NCBI RefSeq assembly: GCF_030272615.1
Contig: NC_081406.1
Coordinates: 214,183,497-214,247,496, forward strand
Source: Cryptomeria japonica
Lineage: Eukaryota > Streptophyta > Pinopsida > Cupressales > Cupressaceae
DNA: 64,000 bases
Direction: 5' to 3'
The position numbers and the translations under genes were made by a program. How positions within the stretch are numbered: the first letter of the stretch is position 1; each line of letters starts with the position of its first letter. Shown in pieces: positions 1-12,822 of this stretch. Under the pieces are notes generated by a model. The model had not been told where the DNA came from and did not search any database. It was given only the letters and a program-made list of their open reading frames with translations.

Positions 1-1980
1 GCTGAGGAGTGTGAGATGTAGATAAGTATCTCCTAATTCCATTTATCTCACAATAACTGTTAAATTCATGAGATGTGAACTCACCGCCTTGATCTGATCT
101 CAGATATTTGATTTTGAATCCAGTTTCTGTTTCCACCTTTTCTTTAAAGATCTTGAATTTCTCAAAAGCTTCAGATTTATCCCTTAGAAAAGTCACCCAC
201 ATTATTCTAGAATAATCATCAATTATTAGCATGAAGTGCCTATCACCTTGAAATCTTTTGGTCCTTGCTGGACCACATAAGTTAGTATGAATCAAATCAA
301 GTACATCATTAGATTTATCATGTATGCTCTTAAAATAAGTTCTAACTTGCTTTCCCAATTGACATTCCTTACATACCAGATTATGAGGCTTTATAGTCTT
401 AGGTATATGTCTAACTACCTTTGTTGAACTAATCTTAACAATACATTCAAAATTAACATGACACAACCTTTTATGTCATAACCAACTCTCATAAATATGA
501 GCAATCAAACATGTCTTATCACAAGTGTTCAAGTGAAAGATATTACCTCTAGTTTGAGTACCGGTTGCAATCTCCAAGTCAGTTATGTTAATGATTTCAC
601 ATTTTCTATCTTTGAACTGAAGTTGGAATCCCTTATCCACCAATTAACCAACACATAAAAGATTATGCTTTAAACCTTCTACATAGTAGACATTATCAGT
701 ATTATGCTTGTCATCTAGAGAAATAATACCTCTACCTTTGATCATACATGCTTTGTCATCCCCAAATCTGACTTGACCGCCATTGTATTCTTATATGGAC
801 AAATTTTCTTTTATCTCCAATCATATGATGTGAGCATCCACTATCAATTACCCATTTATCCTTGTCTTCAACTTTTTCCTGCTAGGGACTTTTCTTCATT
901 CTTGATAACCGGTTTTGGTTCATCTTCCTGTAAAGCATAGAACACCCATTCCTTTCCACTATCGAATCCACTAGCAGAGTCTCCGGTCGGTTCATCCTCT
1001 GAGTCATCACTTACTCCTTCCTCATTCGCTATGTAGCATAGTTTGTTTTTCTATAATCTATATTTGTTCTAATTAGGCTTAAATGATTTCTTAACTCTTT
1101 CTTCAAATCTTGCATTCCTTTCAGGACATCTAGATGAAAAATGACCAATCTTATTACATGCAAAACATTTAAAAGTTGATTTTCCTTCATACTTACTTCT
1201 TGCCAGTCCTTTAGGTACTCTTCTAGCAAACAGGGCTTCAAGTTGCTCAAATTCTTCATCCTCTTTCCTCATATCTTCCAATTCTTTTGCATATCTAGCT
1301 TTCCAATCATTTTGTCTGTAGATGATGATACATGAAAAGAAGGTTCAGATTTTGCCACTTCAGATGGTCCAAATTCTTCAAGCTCGAATGTCTCTGTTAA
1401 CTGAAGTGTTTGCCATTGTTCTCAATTCATTAATTGCAGTAGCCTTCATCTTGTAAGATGGTGGTAGGGCTCTCAAAACTTTAGAAACTATTTCATCTTC
1501 ACTCGAAGATCCTCCACAACATTAAATTCCCATGACAATCTCATTTACTCTTTCCATAAATGTAGCAATTCTTTCATTATCTTCCATATTCAAGTTATCA
1601 TATCTTACCCGGTAACCATCAAGTTTAGCAATTTTGATAGTAGGGTCACCTTCATTCAGACTTTCCAATTTATCCCACAGAACCTTTGTAGATGATTTAT
1701 CAGTCAATCCCATGATTTGTTGATTAGTGAGTGGACACAAGAGGGATTCTCTTGCTCTGCAATCATTTTCAATATTTTTGTCCAAGTTTGTAGGAGCGGG
1801 ATTGCCAGATGCCAGATCATAAGGTGTATATCCTTTCTAAGTGATCTCCCAAATATCCTTGCCAAGACATCTAAGATGCGTCTCCATTTAGATTTTCCAT
1901 ATCCCATAGTTTGCTCCATCAAGCTTAGGGATTTCTCTTCTGAAAATAGTTGCCAGTGGATTTGAATTATTAGTTGCCAT
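1..1980 (-). pseudogene. Copia gag-protease-integrase polyprotein (broken, partial)
   Basis: The likely start is the ATG at 1980, reading MATNNSNPLATIF, 44 nt inside the PBS. Then follow a UBN2-type gag region (1522-1785), a CCHC zinc knuckle CFACNKIGHFSSRC (about 1125-1170), the aspartic protease motif IDSGCSHHM (about 815-850), the pre-integrase zinc region with HKRLCHVNF (about 430-490), and the start of the integrase core. The core has HTNLCG where the first catalytic Asp is expected and RSDQGGEF at the second. Several in-frame stops interrupt it. A minus-strand ORF of 87 codons is the longest open piece. Confidence 0.85.
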
Positions 1981-2023
1981 AGAATCTACCTCAAGAGGTA
2001 AAGCTTCTGCAAAAGAGGACCAA

Positions 2024-2036
2024 AGCTCCGATACCA
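2024..2036 (-). promoter_or_regulatory. Primer binding site of Copia element 1
   Basis: In element orientation the sequence is TGGTATCGGAGCT, two bases inside the LTR. It matches the complement of the 3' end of initiator tRNA-Met (TGGTATCAGAGC) with one substitution. It fixes the orientation of the element and the inner LTR boundary. Confidence 0.85.
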
Positions 2037-2038
2037 AT

Positions 2039-3274
2039 TGTTAGAATAACCGGTGGACAACCGAGAGGGGGGGCAGGGGGGTGAATCAGTTGTCAACAAA
2101 GAATATTAATCAAACCACTTTATAACCTATAACTGGAGCACATAAACATTAAATACTAGAATAGTAGAAATGGATATCGGTAAGCAATAAAACTGAAGAA
2201 TGAATCAAAGAATTAACACAATGCAACCATATCACATAACGCCATGATTTGTATGTGGAAAAACCAGTAAAGGGAAAAACCATGGTGGGAAGCCTACCCA
2301 CAATCATATGATACTTTTGTAGAAAGTATGTGATACAATAAGGGGTCTACACATGTAGGGAGGCACACTGCCTAGAGTGTACTGCTCATTAAAAAAGAGT
2401 CTCACTGACTACGGAGAGGTTATAAGAACCTCAATATAATTGGACAACAATCCAGAAGAATGAACTGCCAATGGTAGCATCTACCATGCTCGATTAGAGT
2501 CCCAGTTAAGCTCAATACTGGAGGCCTTTGACCTCTTACATAAACGCTATTCGATCACCTATGATCGACCAAATCTCCTTCACATATGATATTTGATTCC
2601 ATGACCATTAATTCAACTAACATGATCTACAATGAGATCTTACATAAATTTATACAAACCCTAAGGCCTAAACCAATTAGGTCGGCCACCTAAAAGATAT
2701 TACAATAAGATCATTACATATGTATCCATATTACAATGATATGAAATGTTGGCTTAGACCAAAACAACATTAACCAATGCATAAATCATCCCAGTAATGT
2801 GTAGAGAACACGTAACATGATACCGATCCATAACCTGGACCCAAATAGATTCACCATGCCAAACCGATGTCTCCAATTAATCGAGGCACGAATAAAGATC
2901 ACCTTCTTCATCTTGAATTCCATCTAGAAGCCGCACCAACACCACTTATTCATCCTATCAATGATTCTCAGTAAAAGCTCTGTCAGTAAAACCTTAAACC
3001 CTTACCGATATAGGCTTACTAGAGTGTATGATAGCATATGATCATCAACTCAATGCCAACTGACCAAAACATACTCCAGAAAAATCAAACCAAACATATT
3101 CCATTGATCCAAACATGTCGGTAGTATCCAACTGATAGTCCCTTCTGCCGGTAACACTAGTTCTTCTACCAGTAACCAAAATATGTGTGTTGGTAACCAA
3201 TTATAATAGCTAGTGTTGTCATCAATGACAAAACATCAATGAAACACATAATCAATTCCTTCATATTGCCAACA
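2039..3274 (-). repeat. 5' LTR of Copia element 1
   Basis: About 1.24 kb. On the plus strand it begins TGTTAGAATAACC and ends GCCAACA, so in element orientation it runs TGTTGGC...CTAACA with the usual short terminal inverted repeat. It contains a G-rich tract next to GTGAATCAGTTG that recurs in the LTRs at 6932, 14230, 50718 and 58034. The PBS abuts its inner edge. Confidence 0.88.
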
Positions 3275-5640
3275 AAATCTTTATTTGTGTAAATATGTTT
3301 TAAGTGAGATGATATATATTATGCTTTGGATATATTATTTAATTTATTTTGAGTGGTCCAGGAAGTTCATTTTCATTTATGAGTTTAATATTGGTTTATT
3401 CTTTGATTTATAAGTTTATTTGGTGGGAGTTGGTTGAGTTTCATGTACACAACTTTGTGAGAGGAGTTTACATTATGGGAGGTATTGTTTTTGGAGAGGG
3501 ATGGCTGCTCATTAATGGTGGTTTTTTGTTTGATTTTGAGAGGATTTTTATTTTTGGTATATGAGGAGAGGATTTTGTTGGAGTTTTCTTTCAAATTTTT
3601 GTGGAAATTGTGAGAGATTCTTGTTGGAGATTTCTTGAGATTGATTGGGGAAGCATTGTTGGTTGATTTACTAATACTTTTTCTTGGTTGCTAATTGGGA
3701 GGAGTGCTAGTTTTGCATGGATTGTTCTCATTATTTGATCTTCTTCTTTCTCCTTAATTTCTTAGTTTCTCTATAGGATCCCTGGTAGGGTTTGAAAGCC
3801 CAATTGTAAGTTATTGTTTCTCTATTACTTGGAAATGGAAATAAATATATTTTTGATGTTTTCTTGTTGTTTGAATGTCATTCAATTTTTGGAATTTCCT
3901 TATTGGTTTTGAATTAAAAGGCTTTTCTCTCTCTTTTGTATTATATGAAAATGAATTAGGGTTTTATGGATTTATTATTAAATAAAGTTGTAAATTGGAT
4001 TTGGCATTATAGAATGATGTAATTTATCCTCTTAGATGATTTATAAATTGTATTTTTCATTTTGGCTTTGTATCTTAGGTTTTGAGTTCTTGTGTCCTCT
4101 CCAAATAGAGTTTTTAAGGGGTTGTTTTATGATTTTAGTATCTTGTAACCTCTTTTCTGAGTCTTTAGGACCAATTGGTTGGATCTATACAATGGAAATA
4201 AACCCTTCTAAAATGAATCTTTACTTCTTTTCAATTCCAGGGTTTGTAAGTTGGTCAATTTTTCTCCCCAACTAGACCCTTCCCGACTATGCATGGTTAG
4301 GCTTAGTTATGCAATAAGAGGCCTCAATTTTATAGTAAAAGGACTCAAATATGTAGAAAGAGGCCCCAAAAGTGTGGATGTAAGTCCAAATTTTTTAGTT
4401 TCTAGGCCAAATATGCAAGGGTTAAATTTGGGGCTTGTTTGGTCTTGGTTTCTCAATCTGGGTGTTCGGGTGGTTCGCATAGGCACAATATGAGGTTCTT
4501 CTTTGTTGCATCTATTTTTTGGGAATATGTATGGCCAAATTTGAGTTAATTTATGTTTTCATATTTCCCTCTACTCTTGTTTGTTAAAATCCAGTTGTTA
4601 CTGCATTTAGAAGTGGAATCATTGATGTATCTTGATGGATAAGTCCTAGAGAGGTCTTGTGTATGTACATGATTCAAGATTAATGATAATGGAATTATGT
4701 ATGACTTATATAATCTATTTATATAATTTATTTTTATAATACTTTGAAATTAAACCCTAGGTTAGAGGTGTTTAGGTGCAGTTTAGGGAGAGTGGATTTT
4801 AATTGGCGCTGGGCCCTAAAGTGGCTACCAAGGTAACTCATTGAGATTTTTTTAGTCAAGTGATAACATAACTGATGAACTAGGAAGAAAAAAAAAAACA
4901 TTAACAAGATAATTATGGTGCCTCACCAATGGATTTGAGTGCTTGTATAAACTAAAGATGGGAGTGGGAAGGATTGGTCATTTAAGGGACGTTAATCTGG
5001 TGCTATCGAACTTCCTTATCCTCATGAAAGGATTGTTCGATTCTGCATGATTTCTCCATGGGGGCTGAGGTCTAGAGTTAGGAGGGGGTCAGACTACCAG
5101 GGTAACCCATTTGAGGCTATGCAATGACACTCTTCCCTAATTTTATCTTAGAACCCTATACTGTGTGGTTGTGTTAGAAGATTCTAGGGAAACCTTGTTG
5201 TGTTTCTTATCTATCCATGTGTATCCTATTTGTTTTGTTTGGTTGTCAGTGTTGTCAGCCTAGTTTTTTTGTGTTATGTGGGGTCTTGTGTCTATCTCTA
5301 GAGAATAGTGGGGTGGACCTAAGGGTTCCACATAGTTCTGAAGTAGTTTTTGGTGTAGTGATTCAGTGATGTATTATGAGATTCTTTGTATTTAATTATC
5401 ATTGCTATTGTATCATTGTAATTGGTTCATTATTTGTAGTTTGGACACTCTCTTAGGGAGATTAATGTAATACAATATGTAGTAGTCAAAAGAATATAAT
5501 TCTAGATTAGTGTTAAGTGGTTCGATGTTGGTACTAACCACTCTTATGTGATTGGGTGTATTATTATATCTTTGTAAAGGTTATCATAGGAACACTTAGT
5601 CTGGTGATTAAAGTGAACCTAGTGTTAGGCATGTATGCTC
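3275..5640. other. AT-rich spacer, no recognisable gene
   Basis: About 2.4 kb outside the LTR of Copia 1. Open frames are under 85 codons, lack recognisable motifs and use skewed, low-complexity composition. I see no LTR termini, PBS or conserved domain here. Confidence 0.5.
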
Positions 5641-6926
5641 ATGCATTTTGTAATGTTGTGTTTTTTATTAGGATAAATTAGGTTTTGAAGGGACCTCAAA
5701 ACCCTTACAATAAAAGAGCTACCATCAAATAATAGGTAAGACTATCTGGCAGAAAACAACATGTTTTAGAAAGGACCTAAAACCTTATGGACTTACGGGC
5801 ATCTAGATCGCAAACCCAAAAACTGCATAAATAAAAAACTAGAAAATAAAGCAGCCACAACCATTCAACCACTAGACAACCATCAAGAGTACAATATTAT
5901 AGAATAGGTTGGCCCAAACAGAGGGTCTAAGTTGGCATACAATAGACCACAAAAAAAAAAGAATGATGGTTTTATCAGGCACCCTCAACCCACAAGAAGG
6001 GTTTTCCCAGGCTCCCATAACTTGTAATAGAATCTCCAGGCCACAACAAACCCCAAAGCCTAAGCCTAACAAAAAACAATCATTGAAAAAACTGGGCCCT
6101 TGAAAACTGCTAGCATCCAGCCTATCCCTAGAAGAAAAAAGAACAAAAGGGATTTTCTAGGATCCCTCAACCCTGATAGTGAGTTTTACAAGGCTCCCGC
6201 AACTTGAAAGAGTGGGTTTTACAAGGCTCCCACAACCTATCAAATCCCAGACAACAACAATTCATCCTAAAGGCACATTCTGGGATACAGGGTTTTGACA
6301 AGGCACCCAAAACCTTTTGCATAAAATATCATGAGGGTTTTGATAGGCTCCCTCAACTAGCAACACAAAATGCGGGTTTTGAAAGGCTCCCTCAACTAGT
6401 AGCATGAACAAAAGCAACAGAAATACTCCCCCACACCTTCTCTTCACCTCAATAGGAGAGAGCAACCTCAATAGGCCGAGAAGGAAAGAAGACCGGCTGC
6501 CTAGAGAACCCACTCACCACCTAGAACCCCTACAACCTCTCCACCTCCATAGGAGAGCAACGAGCAATAAGAACAAACAAAACCCTCACCAAGGAACAAG
6601 CAAGGAGAAAACATAGGGTCTACACCAAATAAATGAGCCTCTCATAGACTAAAACCATCTCCACCTATAAAGAGTCAACCTCCACTTCCAAAGGAGGAGA
6701 CGAGAATGAATCCAACTGAAAGAGAAGCCAAACTAGAAGCACTCCCACACTAGAGCACCCACTATCTAGCATAGAAGTCTTCAAACTATCTCCTCCCACA
6801 AAGGCTATCTCCACCTCAATAGAATACTCCAAACACATGCATATCACAAGAGGAGCAACAGAAGAATAGAGAGACCATACCAATAGTGAGAATCCTAGGG
6901 AATAAACCCCAACAAACCAAAGTCGA
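5641..6926. repeat. Unidentified repeat with recurring GGGTTTT-AAGGCTCCC motif (left part)
   Basis: Between about 5690 and 6400 a degenerate 24-26 base motif of the form GGGTTTTGAnAGGCTCCCTCAAC recurs roughly ten times at irregular spacing. In one plus frame it encodes G-F-x-K/R-A/L-P (for example GFDKAPKT, GFDRLPQLA and GFERLPQLV near 6289-6400). In a minus frame the same DNA encodes VEGAFQNPH and VEGAYQNPH. Stops break both frames. Copia element 2 is inserted at 6931/6932, and the unit continues at 15275. It may be a LINE-like or otherwise unclassified dispersed repeat. Confidence 0.45.
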
Positions 6927-7144
6927 GCATCTGTTAGGTCCCGGAGACAACTGAGAGGGGGGGGGGGGGGGGGGGTGAATCATTTGTTTAATAAATTCAA
7001 ACCAAAAACAACTTACCCAACTTAATGCTTAATACCGGTAAACCAGTTAAGTATGCCGGTAGACAGTGTTAACAGTTAATTGCTATACCGATAAAGATTA
7101 ATGCATGAAACATAAACACAAAATCATCCACAACACATAACACC

Positions 7145-8864
7145 TGTAGTAACATAAATCTGTCCACTTAATTAAATGAATATTTAATATTTATTTGATT
7201 ATTTAACCATCAATTAATAATTAATTAAATTAATATTTAATTAATGCATCTTAACCCTCTTCTCTTATTAATTAAATAAATTATTTAATTTATTTGATTT
7301 AATTCACTTAACCAAATTCATGCCATTAATTAAATAAATAAATCATATTTGTTTAATTAAATCTTCTCTCACATTTAAATAAATTAATATTTATTTAAAT
7401 CCCCCAAAATCCCACCTCTTACATTTAAATAAATAAATCATTTATTTAAATCATCTTTATCCTCCACCCACTTGCATTTTCCTATAAATGCAAGTTACAC
7501 AACTATTTTAAATAAATCATTTATTTAAATCACCTTTATCCTCCACCCAAGTTGCACAACTATTTTAAATAAATTATTTATTTAAAATCCTATTTATCCT
7601 CACCCACTTGAAACCTTTAATGGTTTCCCTTAAAGTCATCAAACTTAATGGCTTCCTTCTAGAGTCTTCTCAAACCTTTAATGGTTTCCCTTAAATTCTT
7701 CAAACTTAATGGCTTCCCTTAAAGTCTTCTTAGACTTTAATGGTTTCCCCTAAAGTCTTCAAACTTAATGGCTTCCTTCTAGAGTCTTCTCAAACCTTTA
7801 ATGGTTTCCCTTAAAGTCTTCAAGCCTTTAATGGTTTCCCTCAAAGTCTTCAAGCATTTTAATGCTTTATCTTCCTTTTTCTCATTTAAATTAATTAATA
7901 TTTATTTGAATATTTATCCAAATGCAAATTACACCATTTAATTGAAATAAATGATTTTATTTTAATTGAAAATACCAAAATTCCTCCCACTTGCATTTTC
8001 CTACAAAATCCACTTGCATGCCTAAACCCCTTCTAGATTCTTCTAAACCTTTCCTAATTAACCTAATCCATCCCCTAAATATTGTCACATTCCTAAGCAA
8101 ATTGGAGTCACTTCTCAAAGACTCCAAAGTCTTTGAAAAGCAATTAATGCTTTGTGTGTTCAACAAATTAACCTCTAAAGTCTTCCAAACCACTTATGGC
8201 TCTTACATGACCATTAATGGTTAATTCCACTTGCACCCATGGTTAAGGACTTTGACCCCTAACTTAACCCTCATGTAACCCATGTGTCTCTTCAAAGCAT
8301 TTATTTCTTTGACTAGGGTAACCGTCATGTCCCCTCAAGCATTTAATGCTCCTTATCTCTCCTCTCAAGCATCCTCATGGTGACACTTGTCAACATGGGA
8401 TTGGGTTGAAAGTCTCACATGGATTGAATATCTTTCAATCCTAACCCTTGTTAAGATTACTCAATCTTAACCCTTCTCCTCAAGCAAAGAGGAAGCATTA
8501 GAGTATTGTTGTTATACTGGCATTAGCATAGAGCTTTCTCATAGCATCACTATCTACACTTGCATAGCATTTGCTTATCATATTCAACCATCTTGAATCT
8601 CCATATGGCATCCATGGCTAGTGCTAAAAGCTGAGAGCTACACTCATTTGGGACTTGGAGAGGAGAGGAACAAGGGAGGAGCAACTATGAGCATCTTGAT
8701 TAGCTATTTTATTCTATGTTTATATGCTTTCTATTTCATGCTTAATATCTCTCTTGATATGCCTGTTTAGGATAATCTTTTGTTGCTAACACTAATGTTT
8801 GTTTCTTGTGCTCTTGTGTGTGTTGCCATCAAACAGATTTTCTAATCCTTTTTGCAGAGCATCA
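7145..8864 (+). mobile_element. Solo LTR nested in the Copia 2 LTR
   Basis: A 1720-bp sequence starting TGTAGTAACATAAATC and ending GCAGAGCATCA, with the exact duplication ACACC at 7140-7144 and 8865-8869. Comparison with the other Copia 2 LTR shows the uninterrupted site. It has TG...CA ends and no coding, as expected for a solo LTR left by recombination, probably of Gypsy type given its length and AT-rich body. A non-autonomous element without its own coding cannot be excluded. The orientation is assigned from the ends and is tentative. Confidence 0.85.
7601..7870. repeat. Short tandem repeats inside the solo LTR
   Basis: About eight degenerate units of roughly 33 bp alternate between two forms, AACCTTTAATGGTTTCCC and AAACTTAATGGCTTCC, each followed by TTAAAGTCTTC or TCTAGAGTCTTC. 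Just upstream (7430-7600) a longer AT-rich unit containing TTATCCTCCACCCA occurs three times. Internal repetition of this sort is common in long plant LTRs. Confidence 0.8.
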
Positions 8865-9706
8865 ACACCAATATTTTTACATGGAAACCTTGTAAGGGGA
8901 AAAACCACGGTGGGAAACCTTACCCACAATCAGATGATACTACTATAGATAGTAAGTGTACATAAATGGGGTCTACACATGCAGAAAGGCCAACAGCCTA
9001 GAGCTCACTGCTCAATCACAAAAAGGGAGCCACACTGACTACAATTGGATGTTTAAATCCAATCGGAATGTACTACACAAAATAACATCTTCATATGCTG
9101 GATTCAGTACCGGTGTAATGCTGATATGCTTCCACAAAAACCTAGCTTCACCTTCAAATGATGTCTTCGTGTATAGATCTTCTTAATCTCGTATATACCT
9201 TCTCACAATTCTTTTTCGCATTCCACATTCGATCTTACAAATAAGATCTTACATTTATACCATAACCTAAGACCAATTTTAGTAGGTCGGCTCTACAAGA
9301 TATTGCAATAAAACATTTTACAAACAATATAATATCCGATGCAATAACTGATTAAACATGTCATCTTAAAGCATTTACAACAATAATTAATCATTTCCAT
9401 AGCGTGCCATGCTGATCTGGAAAAGATAAACCTAGCGGTGTAACCCTAGGTAACCCTGGACCTATTTGCCGGTAAAAGCAAATATGCAAATATGAATATA
9501 CCAGTGATTAATTCTTCAAAACAAGTTGTCCACATGATGTCTTCGACATTACCAAGTGTTGGTGATCATTATATCCTACCGGTGAACAATATACCAATAA
9601 CTGTGCAATAGTTACTTGCTTGCCAGTGAATGCTGTTGGATCTCCAAAGTGCTAGTGTTTTAGTAGGTGTTGACATCAATGACAAAACCATACCAAACTA
9701 CCAGCA

Positions 9707-9720
9707 ATCTCCCCCTTTGG
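9707..9720 (-). promoter_or_regulatory. Polypurine tract of Copia element 2
   Basis: In element orientation CCAAAGGGGGAGAT directly abuts the 3' LTR start (TGCTGG, originally TGTTGG). This is the expected place and composition for the plus-strand primer of reverse transcription. The same tract with small changes abuts the 3' LTR of element C at 51631. Confidence 0.85.
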
Positions 9721-10071
9721 CATTGATGGCAACTCAAGATGGAAAAACCATCAAAGTGCCAAAGCAGAAATGCCAAATACCAAAAACCAACAATCTCTCC
9801 TAAACAACAATCTCTCCCCCTAGGAGCAACATGTGTTATCCAAAGTTTTTCAATACCAATCTCTCCTTAAAAGGATAATGTGTTTTTCCATAGATATCTC
9901 TCCCCCTTTGACATCAAATGCCAAAGTTACAATGATAAAATCAAGTTCATATACAAAATACCAACCAATTCAATATACCAACTACTCCCCCTGAGAAGTA
10001 GCTTCCTCATCAAAGACCGAAGTAAAAGATTTCTCTGTAAATTCTGTCGGTTGATGACAATCATCAACTGT

Positions 10072-11777
10072 CTAAGTCTCTATCGGTGGTGGTATGACTC
10101 CAAGCTGATCTTTGAGGTATTCAAAAGTCTCCTTAGGCAAAGGTTTTGTGAAAATATTTGCAAGCTGTTCTTTAGTATTCACATAAACTAGTTTTATCTC
10201 TTTTTCTTTAACTTTTTCCCTTAGAAAATTCAGTTTGATAGAAACATGTTTTGTTTTAGAATGTAATACTGGATTCTTAGATATATCAGTTGCTACAGTG
10301 TTATCACAATATATAGTAATAGGTTCCTTGCATTTTACCTTTATGTCTTTCAACATTTGCTTAAGCCATAGTACCTGTGTACAGTTAGTTGCTACTGCGA
10401 CATATTCTGATTCTGCTATTGATAAAGATGTACAACTCTATTTCTTACTCAACCAAGAAACTAATCTCTTTCCAAGAAAGAATGCTCCACTGGTGGTTCT
10501 TTTTCTATCATCTACATCTCCTGCCCAATTTGCATCTGTGTATGCACATAGATCAAAATTTTCATCTCTAGGATACCATAATCCAAGATTTGCAGTGCCT
10601 TGTAAGTACCGGAAAATCCTTTTTATTACTGATTCATAATATTAGGTCTGGTTTGTGTCAAATATAGTAAACCTCCTATCATAGATCTGTATCTAGTTGG
10701 ATTAACAGGTGTAGATTCATCCCTTTGAGATAATTTGTCATTTGTAGTCATAGGTGTGCTTACCGGTTTAGAGTTCTACATCCCAAATTTCTTTAGTAAC
10801 TCTTTTAAGTACTTGGATTGACTCAAAAATATACCTTTGTCAATCTGTGAAATCTGCAATCCTAAAAAGAATTTTATTTCTCCAATCATAGACATTTCAA
10901 ATTCTTGCTGCATTTTAATAGAAAATTCCTTACATAATCCATCTTCTCCTCCAAAGATTATATCATCAACGAATACTTCTATAATTAAGATGTCATCATT
11001 AGTTATTTTGTAATATAAATTGCTATCTGCATTTCCTTTAGTAAAACCAATCTTTAAAAGATACTTATCCAATCTTGCATACCAAGCTCTTGGGGCTTGT
11101 TTTAGTCCATACAGAGCTTTTCTTAACTTGCAGACCATATCATTGTTATCTGTCAAAGAAAATCCATCAGGTTGTTCAATGTATACTTCCTCTTCAAGAC
11201 CTCCATTCAAAAATGCACATTTAATATCCATTTGATAAACTTTGTAGTTCTTGTGTGTTGCAAAAGCCAAGAATAATCTGACTGCCTCAATTCTAGCTAC
11301 CGGTGCAAAGGTTTCATTGTAATCAACTCCTTCTTTCTAAGAATATCCCTTACACACTAGTCTTTCTTTATTTCTGACAACCTTACCATCTTCATTAAGT
11401 TTGTTTCTGAATACCCACTTTGTTCCAATTACATTTTTATCTTTAGGTCGGGGAACTAATGTCCAAGTATTATTTTTCTCAATTTGTTCTAATTCTTCTT
11501 CCATAGCCTTAATCCAAAATTTATCTTCACATGCCTCATTAATAGATGATGGTTCAATTTGAGAAATAAGACATACCTCTTCATTTGCCAATATTCCTCT
11601 TGTCTTAACTCCTTTAAATTTCTTTCCAATTATCTGATCTTCAGAATGATTCAATCTTACATACCGGGGTGTCTTAGTTTGCTGTTGTTCTTCAATTACT
11701 GTGGAATCTTCAAATGGTACCAGGGTAATTGGATCTTCATTCTGTACCGATGGATTTAGTGTAGGTTCATTTGTCAC
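10072..11777 (-). pseudogene. Copia reverse transcriptase and RNase H (broken)
   Basis: Three frame-separated pieces. 11777-11337 holds the linker and start of RT (FWIKAMEEELEQIEKNNTW, then GTKWVFRNK). 11270-10776 holds the RT core with QMDIKCAFLNG and the catalytic FVDDIIFG box, then LGLQISQ. 10356-10072 holds the RNase H end with IYCDNTVATDISKNPVLHSK and HVSIKLNFLRE. A stop (GYS*) and a gap in the RNase H region break it. The order after integrase confirms Copia type. Confidence 0.9.
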
Positions 11778-11864
11778 AATTTCTGTTGCCGGTTCATAGT
11801 CTATATACCTTGAAGTTCCTCTGAATTGTTCATCAATTTTTACATTTATACTCTCAACAATTTT

Positions 11865-12800
11865 CTACAATCTCTTGTTAAAACATCTATATGCCTTGCT
11901 CTTAGATGAATAAGAAAGAAATATTCCTTCATCACTTCTAGGATCAAATTTGCCAATATACTCATCTCTTCTAATATAACATTTACTTCCAAAAATTTTG
12001 ATATACTTAAGAGTAGGAGTATTACCAAACCATAGTTCATAAGGGGTCTTACTGGTTTCACCTTTGATGTGAACTTTGTTGAATGTATAGACCGCTATGC
12101 TGACTGCTTCTCTCCAATACACATGGTAAATTTGCTTCAGATAACATACTTCTTGTTGCATCCAAGATAGTTATGTTTTTCCTTTCAACAACTCCATTCT
12201 GCTGTGGTGTTCAAGGTGCTGATAGCTGTCTTATGATTCCATTCACTGCACAAAATGTATTAAAGTCCTTAGATGTGAATTCTCCTCCTTGATTTGATTT
12301 TAAACATTTGATTTTCTTACCGGTTTCATTTTCAACCATTGCTTTGGACAGTTTGAACTTTCCAAGTGCTTCTGATTTTTCTCTGAGAAAAGTAACCCAA
12401 CACATTCTAGAATAATCATCAATAATTAGCATGAAATATCTATCACCTTGTAAGCTTTTAGTTGTAGCTGTACCACATAAATCAGTGTGAATCAAATCAA
12501 GAGCATTATTGGATTTTTCTAGAATACTTTTGAAACTAGCTCTAACTTGTTTTCCAAATTGACATTCCTTACAAATTGTATTCTAAGGTTTGACAATTTT
12601 AGGTAGATCTCTAACTGTCTTAGAAGTACTGATCTTTACCATGCAATCAAAGTTTACATGACAGAGTCTCTTATGCCATAACCAACTTTCATCTATATGT
12701 GCAATCAAGCATGCCTTTTCATTGTTATTCAAATGAAAGATATTACCTCTAGTTTGATTACCGGTTCCAATTTCTAAACCAGTTCTATTCATGATTTTGC
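11865..12800 (-). pseudogene. Copia integrase (broken, catalytic Asp lost)
   Basis: The pre-integrase region (SWLWHKRLCHVNFDCMVK, 12583-12792) precedes the catalytic core (12211-12495) with HTDLCG and LIIDDYSRMCWV. The second catalytic motif reads KSNQGGEF where SDNGGEF or SDQGGEF is usual, so its Asp is replaced by Asn. A stop follows QLSAP just before TPQQNGVVERKN, and a frameshift leads into 12161-11865, which carries the integrase C-terminal part with YELWFGNTPTLKY. The enzyme cannot be active as it stands. Confidence 0.88.
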
Positions 12801-12822
12801 ATTTTCCATTCTTAAATTGTAA

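Larger units (their letters stand above)
1..3274 (-). mobile_element. Copia-type LTR retrotransposon 1 (5' half, runs off left edge)
   Basis: A minus-strand Ty1/Copia element is seen from its 5' LTR (2039-3274) through PBS, gag, protease and the first half of integrase; the rest lies left of base 1. Domain order gag-PR-INT is diagnostic of Copia. The coding part has several stops and frameshifts, so it is a dead copy. Its gag, protease and LTR start resemble Copia element 2 (6932-15274), so the two belong to related families. The far target duplication is outside the window and could not be checked. Confidence 0.9.
6932..9706 (-). repeat. 3' LTR of Copia element 2, split by a solo LTR
   Basis: It aligns with the 14230-15274 LTR along its whole length apart from a 1720-bp insertion at 7145-8864. 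It starts TGTTAGGTCCCGGAG on the plus strand and includes a run of 19 G residues at 6957-6975, where the partner LTR has 16. LTR length without the insertion and its duplication is about 1050 bp, against 1045 bp for the partner. Confidence 0.93.

Noticed and set aside
3349-3564. Plus-strand 71-codon frame with hydrophobic stretches
   Set aside because: T/G-rich sequence with an equally long antisense frame; no motif, start context or similarity.
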